A DNA stretch of 46,103 bases, from assembly GCA_937881525.1 (NCBI GenBank), contig CALGEE010000345.1, positions 1-46,103 of the forward strand, read 5' to 3'. Shown here piece by piece: positions 33,007 to 42,516 of the stretch. Position 1 is the first letter of the stretch, and each line of letters opens with the position of its first letter. A program made the translations under genes and the position numbers. The DNA comes from an uncultured Sphingomonadales bacterium. Its GTDB lineage: Bacteria > Pseudomonadota > Alphaproteobacteria > Sphingomonadales > Sphingomonadaceae. A model generated the notes under the pieces. The model was not told where the DNA came from, ran no database searches, and saw only the letters and a program-made list of their open reading frames with translations.

Positions 33007-33359
33007 ACCGTAAAGCTCTCGCCGCAGCCACAGCTTCCGGTGGCATTCGGGTTCGTAAACACAAAGCCAGCGGCAAATTCATCCTCGACCCAATCCATGA
33101 TTGAGCCAACGAGATAAAGAACCGAACCGCCGTCGATGTATAGCACGCCGCCGGGCGTCTGGATCTTCTCGTCGAACGCCACTGCCGCGGTTACATAATC
33201 AACCGAGTAAGCGAGCCCGGAACATCCACGACGCGGGGTGGAGAGTTTTACGCCAATCGCGCCTTCGGGTGCCTTTGACATTAGTTCCGCAATCCGTGCT
33301 TCGGAGGCAGGCGTCAGAACAACGGCTGCAGGGCGTAAGCGTGTTTTAACATCGGTCAT
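33003..33359 (-). CDS. sufA: A-type iron-sulfur carrier (SufA/IscA family)
   Basis: This 118-residue protein has the three conserved Cys of A-type carriers: C46 in RRGCSGLAY and C110, C112 in GSCGCGESF. It receives a 4Fe-4S or 2Fe-2S cluster from the SufBCD scaffold and passes it to apoproteins. It is the last gene of the SUF operon, joined to the DUF59 gene by ATGA overlap. Its stop codon overlaps that of the convergent S8 peptidase gene by four bases, so no room remains for a terminator. Confidence 0.95.
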   Translation of the reverse strand: MTDVKTRLRPAAVVLTPASEARIAELMSKAPEGAIGVKLSTPRRGCSGLAYSVDYVTAAVAFDEKIQTPGGVLYIDGGSVLYLVGSIMDWVEDEFAAGFVFTNPNATGSCGCGESFTV

Positions 33360-33811
33360 AGCATTCCAAGCTCCAAACGGGCTTCATCGGTCATATTCGC
33401 CGGGCTCCATGCCGGCTCCCAGACCAGGTTCACTTCTGCATCGCCTATGCCAGGGACTGCGCCAACGCGCAGTTCAACTTCGCCAGGCATCGATTCTGCG
33501 ACCGGGCAATTCGGCGTTGTCAGCGTCATCGAAACGACGGCATGGCCATCATTGATCTCAACATTGTAAATCAGGCCAAGGTCATAAATATTCACCGGAA
33601 TTTCCGGATCATAGATTTCCTTCAGCGCGGCAATCACCGCCTCGTACAAATCGCCATCAGGTTCGCTTGGCGCGGATACGGCAGGCTTCTGCGCAAGAAA
33701 GCCCTCCAGATAGTCCTTCTGGCGCTCGGGGGTTTCTGGTGCGTTCCCAACCCGGGCTTTCGGCGGCTTTTCCACGCTGTCTACTTCTTGTATGCGGATG
33801 TTCTCGTTCAT
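33356..33811 (-). CDS. SUF-associated DUF59 (MIP18-like) protein, SufT-type
   Basis: This 151-residue protein has a DUF59 domain from about residue 55: LYEAVIAALKEIYDPEIPVN, IYDLGLIYNVEI, LTTPNCPVAESMPGEVE. The DPEIPVNIYDLGL and TTPNCP motifs are diagnostic. SufT-like proteins help load iron-sulfur clusters on some targets. An extra N-terminal tail of about 50 residues (charged, Pro-rich) is typical for alphaproteobacterial members. It lies between sufS and sufA with ATGA overlaps on both sides. Confidence 0.92.
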   Translation of the reverse strand: MNENIRIQEVDSVEKPPKARVGNAPETPERQKDYLEGFLAQKPAVSAPSEPDGDLYEAVIAALKEIYDPEIPVNIYDLGLIYNVEINDGHAVVSMTLTTPNCPVAESMPGEVELRVGAVPGIGDAEVNLVWEPAWSPANMTDEARLELGML

Positions 33812-34998
33812 CCAAATATCCTCTTCACCCGTTCGAGGCCGCGTACCAGCGCCGCGACATCATCTTCATCATTGTAAATCCCAAAGCTTGCCCGCGCAGT
33901 GGCGGGCACGCCCAAATGGTCCATCAGCGGCTGTGCGCAGTGGTGGCCAGCGCGAATGGCTACATCTTCTTCGTCCAATATCGTGCCGATGTCATGCGGA
34001 TGCACGCCCTCCATCGAGAAGGAGACAATCCCCGCCGATTGTTCAGGACCGTATAAAGTGATCGAATTGATCGCACGCAAGGCATCGCGCGTCTGCGCAG
34101 CCAGCGCGCTTTCATGCGCGAAAATGGCGTCTGGGCCGAAGCTGTCGATGAAGTCGATGGCAATATGCAGGCCGATCACCTCAATGATCATCGGCGTTCC
34201 CGCCTCAAACCGCGAGGGCGCAGGTGCGTAGGTCGTCTTTTCAAACGTCACGCGATCAATCATCGCGCCGCCGCCTTGATATGGAGGCATCGCGTCAAGC
34301 GTATCGGCATGCGCCCACAGCACGCCAATACCCGTCGGGCCGTATAATTTATGTCCGGACATGACGTAGAAATCGCACGCGAGGTCAGCCATGTTCAAAT
34401 GCATCCGCGGTGCCGCCTGACAGCCGTCGAGCAAGAATTTTGCACCAACTGCATGCGCGGCATCTGCTACACGCCTGGCGTCGAGCACTGATCCAAGCAC
34501 GTTTGAGACATGCGCCAACGCGACCATCTTATGCGCAGGCGTCAAATGCGCATGAAGCCAGTCGAGGTCGATTTGCCCATCGTCTGTTAGCGGGCACACA
34601 TCGATGTGCGCGCCAACCTTTTCGGCGAGCATTTGCCACGGCACGATATTGCTGTGATGCTCCAACTGGCTCAGCATGATGCGGTCGCCCGCCTTTACGT
34701 TCGCTGTCCCCCAGCTTTGCGCAACCAAATTAATGCCCTCGGTGGCACCACGCACGAAAACGATTTCATTGGACGAAGCGGCACCCATGAAGCGGGCTAC
34801 ACGATCCCGCGCCGCCTCGAATGCCACAGTCATATTCGCCGACCGCGCATACACACCGCGATGAACGGTTGCGTAATCCACTCCGCCTGCACGCATCATG
34901 GCATCAAGCACGACCTGCGGCTTTTGCGCCGTCGCGGCGGTGTCTAGATAATGCCAGTTGTTGGCTAGACCCGGGAATTGGGTTTTGATCCCGTTCAC
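33808..34998 (-). CDS. sufS: Cysteine desulfurase SufS
   Basis: This 396-residue PLP enzyme takes sulfur from cysteine for iron-sulfur cluster assembly. The PLP lysine is K217 (SGHKLYGPTG) and the persulfide cysteine is C354 (RAGHHCAQPL). The cofactor loop LEHHSNIVPW and RGVYARSANMT are in place. It belongs to group II desulfurases (SufS/CsdA), which usually need SufE or SufU as sulfur acceptor. Neither gene is in the window. It overlaps sufD and the DUF59 gene by ATGA at each end. Confidence 0.96.
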   Translation of the reverse strand: MNGIKTQFPGLANNWHYLDTAATAQKPQVVLDAMMRAGGVDYATVHRGVYARSANMTVAFEAARDRVARFMGAASSNEIVFVRGATEGINLVAQSWGTANVKAGDRIMLSQLEHHSNIVPWQMLAEKVGAHIDVCPLTDDGQIDLDWLHAHLTPAHKMVALAHVSNVLGSVLDARRVADAAHAVGAKFLLDGCQAAPRMHLNMADLACDFYVMSGHKLYGPTGIGVLWAHADTLDAMPPYQGGGAMIDRVTFEKTTYAPAPSRFEAGTPMIIEVIGLHIAIDFIDSFGPDAIFAHESALAAQTRDALRAINSITLYGPEQSAGIVSFSMEGVHPHDIGTILDEEDVAIRAGHHCAQPLMDHLGVPATARASFGIYNDEDDVAALVRGLERVKRIFG

Positions 34999-35723
34999 AC
35001 CAATTCGCCCAATTTCTTCAGCGCGGCCTCGATGAGAATATCCTCATCCGCAGCGCTTTCAAAAACGCCAGCGACAAAGGCTTGCAACATCAGCTTCTTT
35101 GCATCCGCAGGCGCAATGCCACGTGCTTGCAGATAAAACAGCCCCATCGCATCCAGCTCGCCAATTGCGCAGCCATGCGCACATTTGACGTCGTCGGCGT
35201 AAATTTCGAGCTCGGGTTTGGCGTTGGCGGTCGCGCTGCGGTCAAGCAGCATGGCCTTCACCGACTGCACGCTGTCGGTCAGCTGCGCATCGCGCGCGAC
35301 GGCGACTTTGCCCAGATAGGTTCCGGTCGCGGTGCCAGCGAGGACCGAGCGCACGATCTGCGACGACGTCGCTTTGGGCTCGGCATGGGTGACGGTGGTT
35401 ATAATTTCGAGATTTTGGGTGCCGCCGCCAATTTGCACTGCGCCCAGTTTGAAATCCGCGCCCTCATGCAACGTGATATTCAATTCAACGCGGCCATAAT
35501 CGCCACCGATGTTGAGCACATGGATTGCGGTGGTTGCACCTTTGCCGATGGCAATATCAAGTTGGTGGATGGATCCAGTGTCCTGCAAGATCGTACGCGC
35601 GAAGTTGCCGCCTGCAGGCACGATGATGCTTTCAGGCGCAGCCAATGGCCACGTGGCCTCTACAGCGGAAATGTCGCTATAGCGCCACGCCTCGTCGTGC
35701 CGTGTGGGCGCATTCCGATTCAA
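34995..35723 (-). CDS. sufD: SufD, Fe-S cluster assembly protein
   Basis: This 242-residue SufD is shorter than the E. coli protein (about 423) but normal for alphaproteobacteria. The core beta-helix region shows IGKGATTAIHVLNIGGDYGR, and the C-terminal signature is DVKCAHGCAIGELDAMGLFY followed by LQARGI. It forms the SufB1-C2-D1 scaffold with SufB and the SufC ATPase. It is in the centre of the operon and overlaps both neighbours by four bases. Confidence 0.93.
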   Translation of the reverse strand: MNRNAPTRHDEAWRYSDISAVEATWPLAAPESIIVPAGGNFARTILQDTGSIHQLDIAIGKGATTAIHVLNIGGDYGRVELNITLHEGADFKLGAVQIGGGTQNLEIITTVTHAEPKATSSQIVRSVLAGTATGTYLGKVAVARDAQLTDSVQSVKAMLLDRSATANAKPELEIYADDVKCAHGCAIGELDAMGLFYLQARGIAPADAKKLMLQAFVAGVFESAADEDILIEAALKKLGELV

Positions 35724-36463
35724 GCAGCCAATTCCTTATACCCGTCACGTTCCAGCTCCAGCGCCAGTTCCGCGCCGCCGGTCCGCGTGATGCGGCCATT
35801 ATCAAGCACATGGACGAAGTCGGGCTTCACATAATCAAGTAGTCGCTGATAATGCGTTATCAGCAACACGGCCTTATCAGGCTTGCGCATGATGCGGTTT
35901 ATGCCGTCGCCAACCATCCGAAGCGCGTCAATGTCGAGGCCGCTGTCGGTCTCATCAAGGATCGCGAGCGCGGGGTTGATGATACCCATTTGCACCATCT
36001 CGTTGCGCTTCTTCTCCCCGCCTGAAAAACCAACATTTACCGGACGCTTAAGCATATCCATATCCATGCCAAGTGCACCCGCCTGTTCGCGCGCAACCTT
36101 GAGGAACTCAGCGCCCGATAAAGGCGCTTCGCCTCGGTTCTTGCGCTGCGCGTTCAATGCTTCGCGCAGGAACTGCACGTTCGACACGCCCGGTATTTCT
36201 ACTGGATATTGAAAACCCAAAAACAAGCCAGCGGCGGCGCGCTCATGCGGTTCAAGGTCGAGGAGGTCGTTCCCGTCGAAGGTCACTGAACCCTCGGTCA
36301 CTTCATAGCCTGGCCGACCAGACAGCACATATCCCAGCGTCGATTTTCCAGCGCCATTGGGTCCCATAATCGCATGGATCTCGCCCGCGTTGAGGGAGAG
36401 CGTGAGGCCCTTGAGAATAGGTTTTTCGTCAACATTGGCGTGGAGGTTCGTTATTTGAAGCAT
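35720..36463 (-). CDS. sufC: SufC, ATPase of the Fe-S scaffold
   Basis: This 247-residue ABC-type ATPase energises the SufBCD scaffold. Walker A is GPNGAGKSTLGYVL, the signature is FSGGEKKRNEMVQM, and Walker B is ALAILDETDSGLDIDALRMV. The start ATG at 36463 (MLQITNL) is used; a TTG six bases earlier is not. It is separated from sufB by 49 bases without another gene. The H-loop LITHYQRLL is present. Confidence 0.97.
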   Translation of the reverse strand: MLQITNLHANVDEKPILKGLTLSLNAGEIHAIMGPNGAGKSTLGYVLSGRPGYEVTEGSVTFDGNDLLDLEPHERAAAGLFLGFQYPVEIPGVSNVQFLREALNAQRKNRGEAPLSGAEFLKVAREQAGALGMDMDMLKRPVNVGFSGGEKKRNEMVQMGIINPALAILDETDSGLDIDALRMVGDGINRIMRKPDKAVLLITHYQRLLDYVKPDFVHVLDNGRITRTGGAELALELERDGYKELAA

Positions 36464-36512
36464 GATCAATTAATTCCGTAAAGACTGTGTGTGGACGTCG
36501 CGGGATAAAGGG

Positions 36513-37994
36513 TCATCCGACGGACCCTTCGAGCGAAATGCCCAACAATTTCTGCGCCTCAACCGCGAATTCCATCGGCAGTTGCTGCAGCACTTCCTTG
36601 GCAAAACCGTTGACGATCAATGCGACGGCTTCTTCGGCGTTCAGGCCACGGGCTTGGGCGTAGAACATCTGATCATCGCTAATCTTGCTGGTCGTTGCCT
36701 CATGTTCGATCTGCGCGCTTGGGTTGCGCACTTCGATATAGGGCACGGTGTGGGCACCGCTTAAGGACCCAAGCAACAAGGAATCGCATTGCGTGAAGTT
36801 GCGCACGCCTTCGGCATTGGGTGCGACGCGGACAAGGCCGCGATAGGTGTTGTTGCTGTGTCCTGCGCTGATACCCTTGCTGACGATGGTCGAGCGGCTG
36901 CCCTTGCCATTGTGGATCATCTTGGTGCCAGTGTCGGCTTGCTGATAATTGTTGGTGACGGCAACCGAGTAAAACTCTCCAACGCTGTTTTCGCCGTTGA
37001 GGACGCAGCTAGGATATTTCCAAGTCACCGCGCTGCCCGTTTCGACTTGAGTCCAGCTCACCTTGCTGTTCCGGCCCTGACAAAGCGCACGCTTGGTGAC
37101 AAAGTTATAGATACCACCTTTGCCCTGGGCGTCGCCGGGATACCAGTTTTGCACGGTCGAATATTTGATTTCGGCATCGTCAAGCGCAACGAGTTCGACA
37201 ACAGCGGCGTGCAATTGGTTTTCGTCGCGCATTGGCGCGGTGCAGCCTTCGAGATAGGACACATAACTGCCCTTGTCGGCGATAATCAACGTACGTTCAA
37301 ACTGGCCGGTATTCTCGGCATTGATGCGGAAATAGGTGGAAAGCTCCATCGGGCATCGCACGCCTTCAGGGATATAAACAAATGTCCCGTCGGAGAAGAC
37401 CGCGCAGTTTAACGTTGCAAAATAATTGTCGTGCATCGGCACAATCTTGCCGAGCCATTTCTTCACCAGCTCCGGATATTCCTTAATCGCCTCCGATATG
37501 CTGCGGAAAATCACGCCAGCACGTTCAAGTTCTGCGCGAAAGGTGGTGGCGACCGAAACACTGTCGAACACGGCGTCCACAGCCACGCGGCGCGCGCCCT
37601 CGACGCCAGCCAGCACTTCTTGCTCTGCAATCGGGATGCCCAGCTTCTCATAAATGCGCAGGATCTCGGGGTCTACCTCGTCCAGGGAGCCAAGCTTTGG
37701 CTTCGCCTTGGGTTCTGCGTAATAATAAGCGTCCTGATAATCGATTGGCGGTAGGTTGAGCTTTGCCCAATCGGGCGGCGTCATCGTTTTCCACAATGCA
37801 AACGCCCTCAACCGCCATTCGAGCATCCATTCAGGCTCGTTTTTCTTGGCGGAAATGAAGCGAACGGTATCTTCGGTCAGCCCCTTGGGTGCGAAGTCGG
37901 TTTCAATGTCCGATGACCAGCCATGCTCGTAATCGGCGACCTTTTCAGCGGCGTCCCACGCGGCCTTATCACTCATGTCCAACTCATCGCTCAT
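36513..37994 (-). CDS. sufB: SufB, Fe-S cluster scaffold
   Basis: This 493-residue protein is the main scaffold subunit. Typical motifs are [40 protein letters not shown] and the ligand-region [14 protein letters not shown], with the C-terminal [20 protein letters not shown]. The length and motif order match the standard SufB. Its ATG overlaps the stop of the Rrf2 regulator gene (ATGA), so regulator and scaffold are coupled. It is the first structural gene of the operon. Confidence 0.97.
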   Translation of the reverse strand: MSDELDMSDKAAWDAAEKVADYEHGWSSDIETDFAPKGLTEDTVRFISAKKNEPEWMLEWRLRAFALWKTMTPPDWAKLNLPPIDYQDAYYYAEPKAKPKLGSLDEVDPEILRIYEKLGIPIAEQEVLAGVEGARRVAVDAVFDSVSVATTFRAELERAGVIFRSISEAIKEYPELVKKWLGKIVPMHDNYFATLNCAVFSDGTFVYIPEGVRCPMELSTYFRINAENTGQFERTLIIADKGSYVSYLEGCTAPMRDENQLHAAVVELVALDDAEIKYSTVQNWYPGDAQGKGGIYNFVTKRALCQGRNSKVSWTQVETGSAVTWKYPSCVLNGENSVGEFYSVAVTNNYQQADTGTKMIHNGKGSRSTIVSKGISAGHSNNTYRGLVRVAPNAEGVRNFTQCDSLLLGSLSGAHTVPYIEVRNPSAQIEHEATTSKISDDQMFYAQARGLNAEEAVALIVNGFAKEVLQQLPMEFAVEAQKLLGISLEGSVG

Positions 37995-38404
37995 CGCGTT
38001 AATCCCGCCAAATTGATTTGTGCCAGCGCGCCGCGCACCGCAGTGTTGACAACTGGCCAGTACGCCTGAACACTACAATTGCTCTCTTTTACGCAATGCT
38101 GCCCCAAAGATTGCTTGTGGGCATCGCAGCATATCGTCAGGGCAATTGGACCTTCGACCGCCTCAATAATGTCGGCAACGCTAATAGCCGCAGCGGGACG
38201 GGCAAGCATGATTCCCCCGCCTGTACCGCGTACCGAACGCAGCAGGCCGGCCTTCGTAAGAATGCTGACAAGCTTTTGTGCGGTGGGCAGGGCCAGACCG
38301 GTTTCGGCGGCAAGGTCGGTTGCCGATACGCGCGCAGAGCCGCAATGGCGCGAAGCTGCGCTCATGATCACCACTGCATAATCGGCCATATTCGACAAAC
38401 GCAT
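37991..38404 (-). CDS. Rrf2-family iron-sulfur regulator of the SUF operon
   Basis: This 137-residue regulator begins with a winged helix-turn-helix, [20 protein letters not shown], then [20 protein letters not shown] and [15 protein letters not shown]. The cluster-ligand Cys are in [20 protein letters not shown] followed by C: C92, C93, C104 and C110. The arrangement matches Rrf2 proteins at the head of alphaproteobacterial SUF operons, which repress when iron-sulfur status is good. A CCTAAT/ATTAGG inverted repeat lies just upstream of its start. Binding at that site is inferred. Confidence 0.93.
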   Translation of the reverse strand: MRLSNMADYAVVIMSAASRHCGSARVSATDLAAETGLALPTAQKLVSILTKAGLLRSVRGTGGGIMLARPAAAISVADIIEAVEGPIALTICCDAHKQSLGQHCVKESNCSVQAYWPVVNTAVRGALAQINLAGLTR

Positions 38405-38413
38405 CTTGCGAAT

Positions 38414-38442
38414 CCTAATAAGATAAATTCACTCCGATTAGG
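38414..38442. promoter_or_regulatory. Inverted repeat before the SUF operon, possible Rrf2 operator
   Basis: CCTAAT (38414-38419) and ATTAGG (38437-38442) are perfect inverted hexamers with 17 bases between, 9 to 38 bases before the regulator's start. Autoregulation by the Rrf2 protein is plausible, but the motif does not clearly match a published consensus that I know. Confidence 0.4.
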
Positions 38443-38610
38443 GGCAGATGATCCTTTTGGTTGCTTAAATCAAGCCAGAAAGGATTTAATATCGCGGAAG
38501 CTGTCTTTGGTGAGCCATTGACGGCAGCTTTCGCCACAGGATAAATGCGTAGTGCGTAAATTCTCGGATATTTTTAAAACTGGGTCGGGTTGCAGAAGCA
38601 CGCCTTCCGC

Positions 38611-40122
38611 CTAGGTGTGGCGGCCCTGCAGTCTCACTTTCACATATTTTTCGAGCTTTTGCGTCGCGGCAATAGAGAAGCGCAGGCCAAGCTTGCTGCG
38701 GCGCCATAAAATATCGTCTGCGGATTGCGCCCATTCATGATCGATCAAATAGTCAACCTCGGCTGCATATAAATCATGTCCGAAGTCCGCACCCAAATCC
38801 GAAAGCAATGCGGTATGTGATAAAATCGTTCGAGTTCTGGTCCCATAGCTGCGCACCCATCGGTGCACGAGTGATGGCGGTAAAAACCCGAAATCGCGCT
38901 CAAGTGTGGCTGCCAGGTTTGCCGCGCCATTTATTGGAAAATCTCCCCCGGGCAGTGGCTCACGCAGTGTCCAACTTTGGCCTTTTAGGACAGGTAAATG
39001 CGCCGCAAGTTTATCCACCGCGCTCTCTGCCAGGTGACGGTACGTGGTTATTTTACCGCCAAAGACGGACAATATAGGGGCGGTATTCCCTTCACCAACA
39101 TCCAGTTCGAAATGATAACCGCGTGAGGCAGTTTCGGGTTTGCCAAAGCCGTCATCGACCAAGGGCCGCACGCCAGCAAAGCTATAAATGACGTCAGCGG
39201 CAGTTATAGGCTGCCTGAAATACGCCCCCGCCGATTGGCAGATATAATCGATTTCCTCTGGCGTGGCGTGAATGTCGTCGAGCGAACCTTTATGGTCGGC
39301 ATCAGTGGTGCCAATAAGGGTGAAGTCATCCTCATAAGGAATGGCAAAGAAAATGCGACCATCGGGATTTTGGCAGAAATAAGCCTGCGACGTATCAAAC
39401 ATCTTGCGCACAACGATATGCGATCCTCTCACCAGACGGATGGTTTCGCCGGTTTTGCGATCATGCCCTGTCGTGCGCGCGAGCAAGTCCAATACCGCTG
39501 GCCCCGCTACGTTCGCGACCGCGCGGGCCAGCACGGGTGCTTGTCCGGAAATCTCTATATGCCAAAGCCCATCGCGCCGTTCCAGATGGGTTACTTCGGA
39601 TAGGGTGCGGATGTCTGCTCCGTGCTCGCCAGCACCCATCGCATTCAGAACGACGAGCCGCGCATCGTCGACCCAGCAGTCCGAATATTCAAACGCCTTC
39701 ACAAATTCTGGGCGAAGTGGCTTGCCTGCGAACGCGTTTTTCAAATTGACTGTGCGCGTTGCCGGCAGCAGCTTGCGACCACCGATGTGGTCATAAAGGA
39801 ACAAGCCAAGGCGCACGAGCCACGCAGGACGAATACCTTTTTGATGCGGTAGAATGAACCGAAGCGGCCAGATAATATGTGGAGCGATGGCCCAAAGCCG
39901 CTCGCGCTCAATCAACGATTCCCGCACCAGCGCAAATTCATAATTCTCAAGATAGCGAAGCCCGCCATGGATAAGTTTCGTTGACGCCGATGATGTGCCC
40001 TGCGCAAGGTCTCCGCGCTCAAGCAGGATAACGTGCGCCCCCCTGCCAGCGGCGTCACGTGCAATACCGGCACCATTAATGCCGCCGCCAATTACCGCCA
40101 GGTCATAAATCTGTTCGCTCAT
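38611..40122 (-). CDS. glpD: Aerobic glycerol-3-phosphate dehydrogenase
   Basis: This 503-residue flavoprotein oxidises glycerol-3-phosphate to dihydroxyacetone phosphate and feeds electrons to quinone. The FAD motif is LAVIGGGINGAGIARDAAGR, followed by LAQGTSSASTKLIHGGLRYL and, later, the FSVFGGKITTYRHL-like LSVFGGKITTYRHLAESAVD. The start at 40122 (MSEQIYDL) overlaps the stop of the YeiH-family gene by ATGA, and the frame continues only four codons further up. No glpF, glpK or glpR gene is nearby, so it is regulated or supplied from elsewhere. Confidence 0.96.
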   Translation of the reverse strand: MSEQIYDLAVIGGGINGAGIARDAAGRGAHVILLERGDLAQGTSSASTKLIHGGLRYLENYEFALVRESLIERERLWAIAPHIIWPLRFILPHQKGIRPAWLVRLGLFLYDHIGGRKLLPATRTVNLKNAFAGKPLRPEFVKAFEYSDCWVDDARLVVLNAMGAGEHGADIRTLSEVTHLERRDGLWHIEISGQAPVLARAVANVAGPAVLDLLARTTGHDRKTGETIRLVRGSHIVVRKMFDTSQAYFCQNPDGRIFFAIPYEDDFTLIGTTDADHKGSLDDIHATPEEIDYICQSAGAYFRQPITAADVIYSFAGVRPLVDDGFGKPETASRGYHFELDVGEGNTAPILSVFGGKITTYRHLAESAVDKLAAHLPVLKGQSWTLREPLPGGDFPINGAANLAATLERDFGFLPPSLVHRWVRSYGTRTRTILSHTALLSDLGADFGHDLYAAEVDYLIDHEWAQSADDILWRRSKLGLRFSIAATQKLEKYVKVRLQGRHT

Positions 40123-41192
40123 AAAAAGGCCCATGCGAATGCTGCTGACGCCAAAAAGGCCGTTAATGTGGCTAGTATGACGGGAAACAGGGCCTTCGTA
40201 CCCTGACTCAGCAGCAAATCAAGTCGAGACCGCATCGCAGTGGCCGTAACAGCAAATAATAACATAGCCTTAGAGGCGATCAGGCCATATTGTGCCACCC
40301 ACGCTGGGGCCGCTACGGCAGAGTTGATCGCAACGGTGGCAAAGAATGCGAGAATGAACCAAGGCAGCTTCAACCGCGACGCAAGGCTTCTTGGCCGACC
40401 GTCGCTGGACCCGATAGCAAGCCCGATAAGCGCCACGGCGGGCGCGAGCAAAGCTACGCGCGACAATTTGACGATGGTTGCGGTTTCACCCGCTGATTGC
40501 GAGAAGCTGTAACCGCCGCCAAGTGCCTGAGCTACGTCATGTACGGCCGCTCCCATCAGGAAGCCGGCTTGCTTATCCGTGAAAGCGAGTTGCGCCGCAA
40601 TGATCGGGTAGAAAGACATCGCAACTGCGCTTGCCAACGCGACGCCCACCAAGGTGAGCGTAAACTGCGTTTGGTTGAGGCGTTCGCGGCCTATAACTGC
40701 GTAAATCGCCAATGCTGCCGACGCCCCACAGATCGCCGTTGCGCCGCCTGCTAGCCAACCAGCGTAATTGCTTTGCCCGCTTAGGCGTGCGCCCAACAAC
40801 CCGGTGCCCATTACCAATGACATAATGCCAATTAGCCCCAAAAAGGCCAACGCTCCAAGACCGCCAATTTGCATTGCGGTGACTTGCGTACCCAAAAGGA
40901 CGATGCCCCAGCGTAGGCAAACAGTTCCGCAGAAATCGAGTCCGGGATGTACCTTTTGCTCGGCTGAAACAAAATTGAGAGCTAAACCAAGCAGCAAACC
41001 CGCCACAATGACTGGCATTCCGTAATGTTCGGAGAACCAGGTTGCCGCGACCGAAGCAATCGCTACTATCGCAAAGCCAGGAAACAGCGCACCGAGTACT
41101 AACCGCTTGCGTAGTGCCGGATTATCATCGGCAAGATAGGTTTCGCCATAGAGGTCAGCGATGTAATTCGCGTTTATGTCTTGCGGTGTCAT
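40119..41192 (-). CDS. YeiH (UPF0324) family putative sulfate exporter
   Basis: This membrane protein of about 357 residues (start 41192) has about ten hydrophobic helices. YeiH family motifs include GMPVIVAGLLLGLALNF, GLDFCGTVCLRWGIVLLGTQ, GGATAICGASAALAIYAVIG and GAAVHDVAQALGGGYSFSQS. The family is called a putative sulfate exporter, but transport has little direct proof. An upstream ATG at 41231 would add 13 residues. It shares an ATGA overlap with glpD, an unusual partner. It diverges from the MFS gene across 64 bases, so their promoters lie together. Confidence 0.88.
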   Translation of the reverse strand: MTPQDINANYIADLYGETYLADDNPALRKRLVLGALFPGFAIVAIASVAATWFSEHYGMPVIVAGLLLGLALNFVSAEQKVHPGLDFCGTVCLRWGIVLLGTQVTAMQIGGLGALAFLGLIGIMSLVMGTGLLGARLSGQSNYAGWLAGGATAICGASAALAIYAVIGRERLNQTQFTLTLVGVALASAVAMSFYPIIAAQLAFTDKQAGFLMGAAVHDVAQALGGGYSFSQSAGETATIVKLSRVALLAPAVALIGLAIGSSDGRPRSLASRLKLPWFILAFFATVAINSAVAAPAWVAQYGLIASKAMLLFAVTATAMRSRLDLLLSQGTKALFPVILATLTAFLASAAFAWAFL

Positions 41193-41256
41193 ATAGCCAT
41201 CTATAGGCACATGTGTGGAGAGTTCCAGCATAAAGCAGAGTGTGGGAGTGGATTCA

Positions 41257-42516
41257 ATGGCCGAAACCAAGATGACCAGTTCAGACAATGCAATGCGGGT
41301 CATCCGTTATGGCCTGATCGCGCTTTTGTTCTTTGGCACGGCGCTCAATTATCTTGATCGGCAAGTGCTGGCGTTGCTCAAACCAACGCTTCAAATGGAG
41401 TTTGGTTGGACGGATCGCGAATTTGGACATTTCGGATCAGCGTTCCAGATCGCTACTGCAGTCGCGCTTTTGGGAGTTGGCTGGTTTATCGACCGCTTCG
41501 GTGTCCGTTGGGGCTATGGCTTGGCCGTCGCCATCTGGAGCTTGGCTGGAATGGGGCATGCATTCGCAAGCAGTGTCGGGCAGTTCGTTGCGGCACGGGT
41601 CACGCTGGCTGTTGCCGAATCCGTAAACACGCCAGCGGCCATGAAATCGGCCGCCACCTATCTGCCCATTCGCGAACGATCGATAGGCATTGGTGTCATC
41701 AACAGCGCCTCCAACATTGGCGCGATCTTGGCTCCACTCACTGTGCCGTGGATTGCCATCACATATGGCTGGCGTGAGGCGTTCATCATCACGGGTGCTT
41801 TGGGGTTTGTTTGGCTGGTTTTCTGGTGGCTTGGGACAGCAAAGCTTCAGCCATTGGGAGCGGCAGCGCCGACAGCCGCAACCCCTGCAGCGAAGGGTGC
41901 GCCCTGGAGCGAACTGTTGAAGGAGCGCCGCACCTGGGCGGTCGCAGGGGCAAAGCTGCTTACCGATCTTGTCTGGTGGTTTATTCTTTTCTGGGCGCCG
42001 GATTTCTTTGCGCGGCAATTTGGGCTCGGGCAGGCCGAAATTGGCGCGCCGACCGCTATTGTATATGCACTGGCTGCCGTTGGCGCAGTGACCAGTGGTA
42101 TCTTGTTCCCGATCCTTTTGGGTAAGGGCATGACTGCGAATGCGGCACGCAAGAGCTCAATGTTTTTTTACGCCTTGCTGATCCTGCCAATTCCACTGGC
42201 ATTGCAAGCACCCAATGAATGGATTGCGGCGCTTATTATTGGTCTCGCCTTATTCGCGCATCAGGGTTTCTCGACCAATATCTTTGGGATGGCAGCAGAT
42301 ATCATACCTGCGCGTCAGGTCGGCAGCGTTATTGCAATTGGAGCCTTGGCTGGCAATCTCAGCGGCGCAGCCATGCTTGAATTTGCGGGCTGGTCGTTAG
42401 AGTCAGGCCTGGGCTACGCGCCTATGTTTGCCATCTGCGCCAGCGCGTATTTGCTGGCTTTGCTATGGATTCACATCATGCAGCCAAGGCTGATTGTCGT
42501 AAATGACGCGGATTGA
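41257..42516 (+). CDS. MFS transporter (anion:cation symporter, ExuT-like)
   Basis: This 419-residue protein has about 12 helices. The first-helix motif FFGTALNYLDRQVLALLKPT, the LVYRP-type loop seen here as GWFIDRFGVRWG, and KSAATYLPIRERSIGIGVIN place it with the ACS family that includes hexuronate and related organic-anion transporters. The central cytoplasmic loop (APTAATPAAKGAPWSELLKE) is Ala-rich. The start at 41257 has GGGAG upstream; a GTG at 41215 is an alternative. It is divergent from the YeiH gene, and its stop abuts the stop of grxD. Confidence 0.92.
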   Translation: MAETKMTSSDNAMRVIRYGLIALLFFGTALNYLDRQVLALLKPTLQMEFGWTDREFGHFGSAFQIATAVALLGVGWFIDRFGVRWGYGLAVAIWSLAGMGHAFASSVGQFVAARVTLAVAESVNTPAAMKSAATYLPIRERSIGIGVINSASNIGAILAPLTVPWIAITYGWREAFIITGALGFVWLVFWWLGTAKLQPLGAAAPTAATPAAKGAPWSELLKERRTWAVAGAKLLTDLVWWFILFWAPDFFARQFGLGQAEIGAPTAIVYALAAVGAVTSGILFPILLGKGMTANAARKSSMFFYALLILPIPLALQAPNEWIAALIIGLALFAHQGFSTNIFGMAADIIPARQVGSVIAIGALAGNLSGAAMLEFAGWSLESGLGYAPMFAICASAYLLALLWIHIMQPRLIVVNDAD

